The position numbers and the translations under genes are program-made. 64,000 bases of DNA. Source: Selaginella tamariscina (Eukaryota; Streptophyta; Lycopodiopsida; Selaginellales; Selaginellaceae). A model generated the notes under the pieces. It worked only from the letters and a program-made list of their open reading frames with translations. It made no database searches and was not told where the DNA came from. This document shows, piece by piece, positions 57,850 to 64,000 of the stretch. The stretch lies in the NCBI GenBank assembly GCA_003024785.1, contig PUQB01000052.1, positions 390,535 to 454,534 on the forward strand, read 5' to 3'. Numbering within the stretch: the first letter of the stretch is position 1; each line of letters starts with the position of its first letter.

Positions 57850-58299
57850 AGAATCAAATGTTTGGAAGTATATATAAGGTGTTTTGACATTTTTTTTTAA
57901 CTTTAGAGAGCAACTTATAATAGGTTTGTATAATAATTATTTTATGATTATGATATATTATTTGATTTTAAATAAATATAAATTTTATTTTCAATTTAAT
58001 GGCAAACAAGGATAACTGAATCATAAGTTTTATGTATATATTTATGTAATAACATATGTATACTTTTTTGAGAGAATATAAATACATAATATGTATACAT
58101 ATAAAATATGGAATAATACATTTAATATTTACATTATTTAGGGTAATCAAATATAACATAAAATATATCTATGTAATGCTTATTGAATTGTTCAATTTAT
58201 GTATTTTTTAAGCACAAAGTATAATAAATATATATTTTTATTAATATATATTTGATACATGCATGTGTATTTCCTTTGAATTACATAATAGTGATTTTA

Positions 58300-58898
58300 T
58301 TAACTAGATGTGTATGGTATGCACATACATGTTCCTTAATAAATTATATAATATTAGCTAGTATTTGTTTGTTAAATAAATATCTTTTACATATTAATAA
58401 AGTATTTTATCAATTATATTTTACTTGTTAATTGAATATATATGTTGTTTGTTATTCTTCTCTTTTTATATATATATTATATGTAACACTTATGTTATTA
58501 TAATGTTTTGTGTTATATAATTTCTTTTTAATAATAATAATTATAATACTCTTGTAATGTAATTATAGATAATCTATTGTATCTAAATTGCATATAACTG
58601 TAATGCAATTTATTACATATGTAAATACATACACATGTATGGACTCTTAACAAACTTTGTGATACATGATTATCTTATAATTACACTATAACATGATTAT
58701 TTTGAAATTATTATCATAAGAAGTGGTATATTAAGATGAAAATTATATCAATACAAAAGCAAACATACACACATGTGTTATACACGTGTGTATGTACACA
58801 CACACACACACACACACATATATATTATATATAATGAGATAAAAATGAATATATTCGATTAACAATTGAAATGTGATAGCCAATAAGATGTATTATTA

Positions 58899-58940
<42 letters not shown>

Positions 58941-59621
58941 AAGAATTAAAACATAACCGTATATATGTAATTTGTAAGGAGCACACATGTTAAATAGCAT
59001 ATATATTGAATTAATAAAATTGTTGATATTTGTATTTAGTAAAACATTTTGTTATTACTACGTTTGAAACGTCCAACTAGTAAAGAATGCATGCACGTGT
59101 TTTGAATGCATCCATGCTCTTACATTACTATATATATATATATCCCGTAGCAAATCTATTGTGAATGATTTAGATTTATTTTAATTTTAAATTTTATAAA
59201 ATAATTATAATTATAAAAAAAAGAATTAAATATGTTAAGTAATTTAGTAAACTCCGGGTATTAAGAAGCATGGAAAAAAAACATTACAAATACAATGCAT
59301 AATAAAAGATATCCTATTTGTATTGTGTGTGTAATTGGACATCTCCTTCAAAGTACCGTATATATATATATATAGATATATATATCCCAGTGAAGCTTAA
59401 GTAAGTTGTAGTTTATATAGCTAAATACAATTTTTAATTTTTTAATTAGTTTACTTTTCCTATATGCGGTTGTAATTGTAATCTAACACAGGTTTCATCA
59501 ATTCTAACTTAATCAAAGGATATTAAACTTGATTGTTAATTTAAATTTATAAAAGTGAAAAAAATTAGACTATATCAAAAACTGGTCAAAGAATTGATAA
59601 AAAATCAGAAAATATATTGAC

Positions 59622-59659
<38 letters not shown>

Positions 59660-60105
59660 TTGATATATAGAATTCGATGTAAATTCTAAACTTTCTTTTA
59701 TTTTATTATAAAGCATTACGTATTTAAGTATATCCATGGCATATTCTGAGGTACCTTAACCCAAATGCACACAAAATAAAACATTCGCAGGTGCGGATAT
59801 ATATATATAATTCAAAATAGAAGCAGTGTCGGGGATGAGAAGTTTTCCTGTAATACATGACTCTGGGCATATGCAGTGACCATTTTTAATAGACAGGTAT
59901 GTATGTATGTGTACATGCGTACACACCATATTTACAAAGTGCATATGATATTAACAGCAATGTGCAGTAGTCCATGTATGTGTCTCACCTGTGTGTGTGT
60001 GTGATCAATAACAATAATCGTACGTCTACACATACCCATTTATTTGTAGCGACAGTGAGATGCCAATATATATAGATATACATGATTCAATCTATCAAAC
60101 AAATT
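58300..60105. other. AT-rich part of unit C
   Basis: Microsatellites (CA)n at 58797-58818, (TG)n at 58909-58938, (TA)n at 59622-59656; lengths differ from unit B. No gene seen. Confidence 0.6.
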
Positions 60106-60108
60106 CAT

Positions 60109-60965
60109 CTAGAACTGCAGCCCATGGAGTATCTTCGTATCCTTGATGCTGGCCTTGATCTTTCTAGTTAGCTTAAGTGCTGCTTTTCTCCTCTCTTCAA
60201 GGAGAGTTGCCTTGTCAGGAACACTATGGATTGGTCCTTCTATTCTCAATCCGTCCGCTATCTTGGGTTTGCACTCGTGATTTACTTTTTGTCTGATGAA
60301 GCCTTTCCTGTCTGTGTAAGTCCGTCGCACACTGCTGCTTCTGATGTATTCAATTGATGATGTGAAATTGGTGGCCTGACTTGTGGTTTGCCCACCGGTT
60401 GAGTGTTGGGCCTCCCCCTCTTTATTGCTGGCTCTTGCTCAACACATCCGCTTCTCCCCAAATCCGCAGCGCATCTGCTTCTCTTGAAAATTGATGGCCT
60501 GATTTCCACCGGTTGAGTGTTGGGTCTCCTCCTCTTCATTTCTAACTCCGACTGCAGACATCCGCTTCTCTCAATTAGTGGTACTGACTCTAGGCATCCA
60601 CTTCTTTCAATTGCTGGTTTCAACTCCTTGCATCCGCTTCTCTTCATTATTGGTTCTGAATCTGGACCTTCAGATTTCTTGATTACTGAATCCAACTCAT
60701 AACTTCTGTTTCTTTGAAGAGGTGGTACATCCGGCCACCGATAGCATCTCATGAATCTCTCAGTAGCTTCTGCATCTACAGCAATTTCGATGTCGATTGG
60801 GAGAGATAAATCTCCCTCACCGTATTGGTGAACCTTCACTTCCCAACTCGGCTGCAACAACTGCATCTCCATCTCCGTGAATTCGTGAGGCCTCTTCCTC
60901 TTTCTGGAAGACAACACACGATCCACAATCTTATCGAGCCTCCTGCTTACCTGATGGTACTCCAT
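60109..60965 (-). pseudogene. RSGC-repeat protein gene, copy C
   Basis: The best-preserved copy. The frame is open from MEYHQVSRRL (60965) for about 228 codons through GEGDLSLPIDIEIAVDAEA, RCYRWPDVPPLQ, five RSGC/RSRC repeats and two RPNTQPV motifs. A one-base deletion near 60286 (relative to copy B) then gives SSDKK-stop and cuts off the basic C-terminal helix, which stays readable in another frame to 60109. The repeat region has diverged from A and B (for example IKKSEGPDSEPIMKRSGC), so repeat units turn over faster than the flanks. Function unknown. Confidence 0.65.
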
Positions 60966-61869
60966 AGTTTCTTCTCTCACTATAGCTTCCTCTCGATGCT
61001 CAGGCGTCTCAACGAAATGACTGCAACCCTAACCCTTTGGCCTTTTTTTTAAATGTAACTTATACTTGGTATATCTGTTATTCGCAGCACGCACACACAA
61101 ATTATATATACATATGTATAAAAAATATTTATACATATATAACAAACTATATATACAGAATGTTATAAATGTCTATACCAAAAACATTTTGCAGCAAAAC
61201 AAATGGTATATTCTTTTATTCGTTTAATCTTATGCCATTGGTACTAATTAATAATTATTTAAGAAAATAAGAAAACATGATTACATTATATGAAATTGAT
61301 AGGAAAACTGAAATTGAGAATAATACTTCTGAGGAATAATGTTAAATAGCTCATTGGTGTTGCATATATACATACAAAGGTATATGCATAGTTTCATATT
61401 AAATTTTACTGTAATTAATGAGGTAAGAGTTTAATAAAAAACTTTGAAGAATGTCTTAGGTGTTTTAATTTTAAGGTAAATACAATTAATGTTTTTTATT
61501 AATTTATAAATATATATGGTATGTATTTTTAATTATTTGTTAATTTAACTTAAATTAAAAGATATATTTTAGTAAAAAGAAACTATTTTCAATTAACATA
61601 GTTCAGAGCATATTAATAAGAATATGATACAAGATGGATGATTTGTTTATATTGTTTCAATTATACGTAGTCTAAGAGAGGCATCACATTAAAGAGGAAT
61701 TTATATAATATATTTTAGGTATATTTTAAATTTGTAATATATATGTGTGTACATACATATTATAATGATGTATTATATATTTATTACAAACAATTTCATA
61801 TATATTATATATGTTATTATTAATGCTATTATATATATATTATAAACATAAAAATAAATATTAATGTTT

Positions 61870-62120
61870 TAATTATGTGTTAAATATGGATTAAGAGAAC
61901 TGCATACATTGAAGACATATAATATTTTGCTATTTTTGTTACGTTTTTAATTAACCCGATGATGTTTTATACCTGTCTTTGTATGTGTTATGACACGCAC
62001 ACGTCTATTATTTTTTAAGATCCGTATATGCTTGTATGTATACATATATACATGATATATACAGGTTAGTACCTGCTTTAATAGACTTGATTGTATTGCA
62101 GCAACGATTGATTTTTTATA
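61870..62120 (+). pseudogene. Remnant of the H+-ATPase last exon and 3' region
   Basis: GATTAAGAGAACTGCATACATTGAAG at 61889 matches the start of exon 21 (41306) with the intron end before it. After the loss of about 70 bp, the TACGTTTTTAATTAACCCGATGATGTTTTA segment matches 41440-41470, and ACAGGTTA.TAC.TGCTTTAATAGACT matches 41575-41600. A non-coding leftover of a duplicated pump-gene 3' end. Confidence 0.8.
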
Positions 62121-62500
62121 GTCCCATGCATCACAATAAATTTATTTTGTAGATTTGTATTTAGTAAAATATTTTGTTGTTTTAATTTTAAATTTTGTTT
62201 AATTATATGTTATAAACTCGGGTTTTAATCAAGAATATTCTTAGCATCAAATGACTAAGCATTTAGGTTTTAAACTTATACGAAGATTCGTTATTCGTAA
62301 AAGCCTTATGCCACGTGTCAATAAATTAAATTGAAAATGAATTAAACTTGATTTTTAATTAAACATTTAGAAAAGTGAGTTAAAAAATGACGAGAATTCT
62401 ATGAAAACTCCAAACTTCTTTTATTTAATTCTCTATATAATATAAGAGCACTACGCTAAGTATATTCATGGCATATTCCGAGGTCACTTTTTAAACCTAA
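62121..62500. repeat. Start of a truncated repeat unit (unit D)
   Basis: TTTGTATTTAGTAAAATATTTTG (62155) matches unit B near 47275, and AAGTATATTCATGGCATATTCCGAGGT (62458) matches 47960. After ~62500 the similarity ends, before an RSGC gene would begin. Confidence 0.7.
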
Positions 62501-64000
62501 ACCCATTTATATAGTATTTCCAGGTATATTTTAAATTTATAATACTATCCTTTACACTGGGGACGGGCTAGAGTTCAAAGTGACACGCGTACACTTTCAT
62601 ATTTACATTTAAGTGGGATTAAACTACAATTGTAAATTTATTAATTCATTTTTAATTAATCATAAAGAAATCTTTTTAATTTAATGTGTGTAAAATTTTA
62701 AAATGTTTTTGAATTTGCTAAGTATAACATTATCTTATTTAGAGTTATGATAGTTCTTAAATTATAAGTATGTGTACTCAAGTGGCAAGCGTGTGTGTAT
62801 GTGTTTGTCTGTGTTTTTTAATTATACATTGTTAATTAATTATAAATAATAATTAAAATATTGTAATTTTAAGCATATGTTAGAAATATTTTTATATATA
62901 TTTAATCTTGACTTTTCACATGGTCACTCATAATAATACCTCTCACAATCCAAAAAGCCACCACCTCTATATTATTTTTATGTTTTTGTTTTGTTATAAA
63001 TGAATAAATACATACATTATATAAAGTAAAATGTATAGTTTATAATTTATATTATATATATTTCTTATATAGATTCTTATTTAGACAATTTCATGTGCAT
63101 ATATGTTCATATATATAAAAATATATAATGTTATAATATTATAGATTATCATAATGTTATAATAAACATTATATATATTATAAACATTTAAATTTGTATA
63201 CATTATACACAATCCAGCCCCTCCCTTAATCATAGTTAATTAAATAAATTATTTTAATGTTTTTATATGCATTTAGAGGATAGAAATTAAAAATATAGAG
63301 TAACAATCAATTGTGTGTCTATATATCACTATTTATGTTAATAACTTCCAAATTTTAATTAATTATCATTAATACAAAAAAGGGCTAGATTACGAAAGCG
63401 TCCCGAAACATGTTATATTTTATAAATTTATAATCTCTAATAGTTTATTATACCAAGTTTGCTTTATGTGTATTAATTTATAGGTTCTAATACTTACTAA
63501 CACATACTCAATTAAGAATTTTTTGATTAATATAAAATTATAATTAAAAGTTTAAATAACTAAAGAATGCTTCATTAAAATAAGAATAATAAATGCTTGA
63601 CTAAAAAAGTAAGAGGCCGAGGCTAATTCAAAAAATATAAGTTTAACATATATTTTCATACTGTTGTATAAATTAGTGAGTTATATATTAAATATTAAAT
63701 ATTATTTATGAATATTTTAATGTTAACATATTTCATATATTATTTTTGTGGCCTTTATGTAAGTGGGTGGGACATTTAAAAACATTTCCATTTCCTTTAA
63801 ATTTTTTATACATTAATATTAATTCAAGAAAGTATAAATTATTAAGGAATTTATAATTTGAAAATTCTATAATTTTGTGCACATCTATTCCACTGCGAAT
63901 ATTAATTATTTGAGTGTCCATTGTATATACATACACAATGTAAAACATAAGAGTTCCAAGTTCATCCTTAGTGTTGAGACGGTCACTTACAAGGATGATA
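62500..64000. repeat. AT-rich region with dispersed repeat, copy 3
   Basis: 63490-63990 matches 55130-55740 and 3430-3760. The rest (62500-63480) is AT-rich, with weak similarity to 54840-55100. No gene supported. Confidence 0.65.

Larger units (their letters stand above)
57850..61360. repeat. Segmental duplicate unit C (partner 46067-49530)
   Basis: Near-identical to unit B across 46073-49400, including single-copy-like stretches such as CTAGTAAAGAATGCATGCACG. It carries RSGC gene copy C and continues ~100 bp further, matching unit A near 43180-43315. Confidence 0.9.

Overview
This is a land-plant nuclear window. It is AT-rich and full of (TA)n and (TG)n microsatellites and Ty3/gypsy debris. 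One gene is clearly intact: a plasma-membrane H+-ATPase (35679-41402, + strand) with 21 exons and 961 residues. It ends in the Tyr-Thr-Val tail that lets plant P3A pumps bind 14-3-3 proteins. TTTAGGG-type telomeric motifs fit a plant. I cannot name the species. Several decayed protein families here (a ParB-like/methyltransferase-like protein, an FCP1-like HAD protein, a DUF7869-like protein) are ones I associate, from memory only, with seed-free plants. Many introns are very short (47-61 bp).

Layout. 0.25-1.55 kb: decayed GDSL esterase/lipase with a repeat-rich, possibly GPI-anchored tail. 1.95-3.4 kb: a block duplicated at 31.85-33.9 kb that carries remnants of an unrecognised gene. 3.4-7.1 kb: AT-rich sequence with a dispersed repeat and a hAT-like transposase remnant. 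7.10-8.24 kb: a scrambled short-LTR gypsy fragment. 8.24-31.85 kb: a Ty3/gypsy element on the minus strand ('gypsy A'; gag, protease, RT, RNase H, integrase and an accessory ORF region before the 3' LTR). It is split by a 14.6-kb insertion at 10986-25599.

That insertion is the most unusual object here. It is bounded by 21-bp inverted repeats with one mismatch. It contains two decayed minus-strand genes (an FCP1-like HAD phosphatase, and a ParB-like plus DNA-methyltransferase-like protein) and a decayed plus-strand DUF7869-like gene. Beside the 5' end of each divergent gene lies an array of an 18-bp perfect palindrome, GGCGGGATTAATCCCGCC, with roughly 25 exact 12-bp cores in total. A variant copy sits inside an intron of the methyltransferase-like gene, and I saw none outside the insertion. 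Removing the insertion leaves gypsy A at about 9 kb, a normal length. I read the insertion as a large, now dead, cargo-carrying DNA transposon.

31.85-35.6 kb: the second copy of the duplicated block, then the H+-ATPase upstream region with a GC-rich hairpin cluster, a probable leader intron and a 6-codon upstream ORF. 41.4-64 kb: repeated units. An unrecognised small RSGC-repeat protein gene is present three times (42.2-43.0, 48.3-49.1, 60.1-61.0 kb, all minus), and each copy is broken by a different indel. Units B and C (46.07-49.5 and 57.86-61.3 kb) are near-identical segmental duplicates. A remnant of the last H+-ATPase exon and 3' region recurs at 61.87-62.1 kb, so the 3' end of the pump gene belonged to an older repeat unit. 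Short-LTR gypsy elements separate the units (43.5-46.07 kb truncated; 49.5-54.18 kb nearly complete). The rest is AT-rich sequence with copies of a dispersed repeat.
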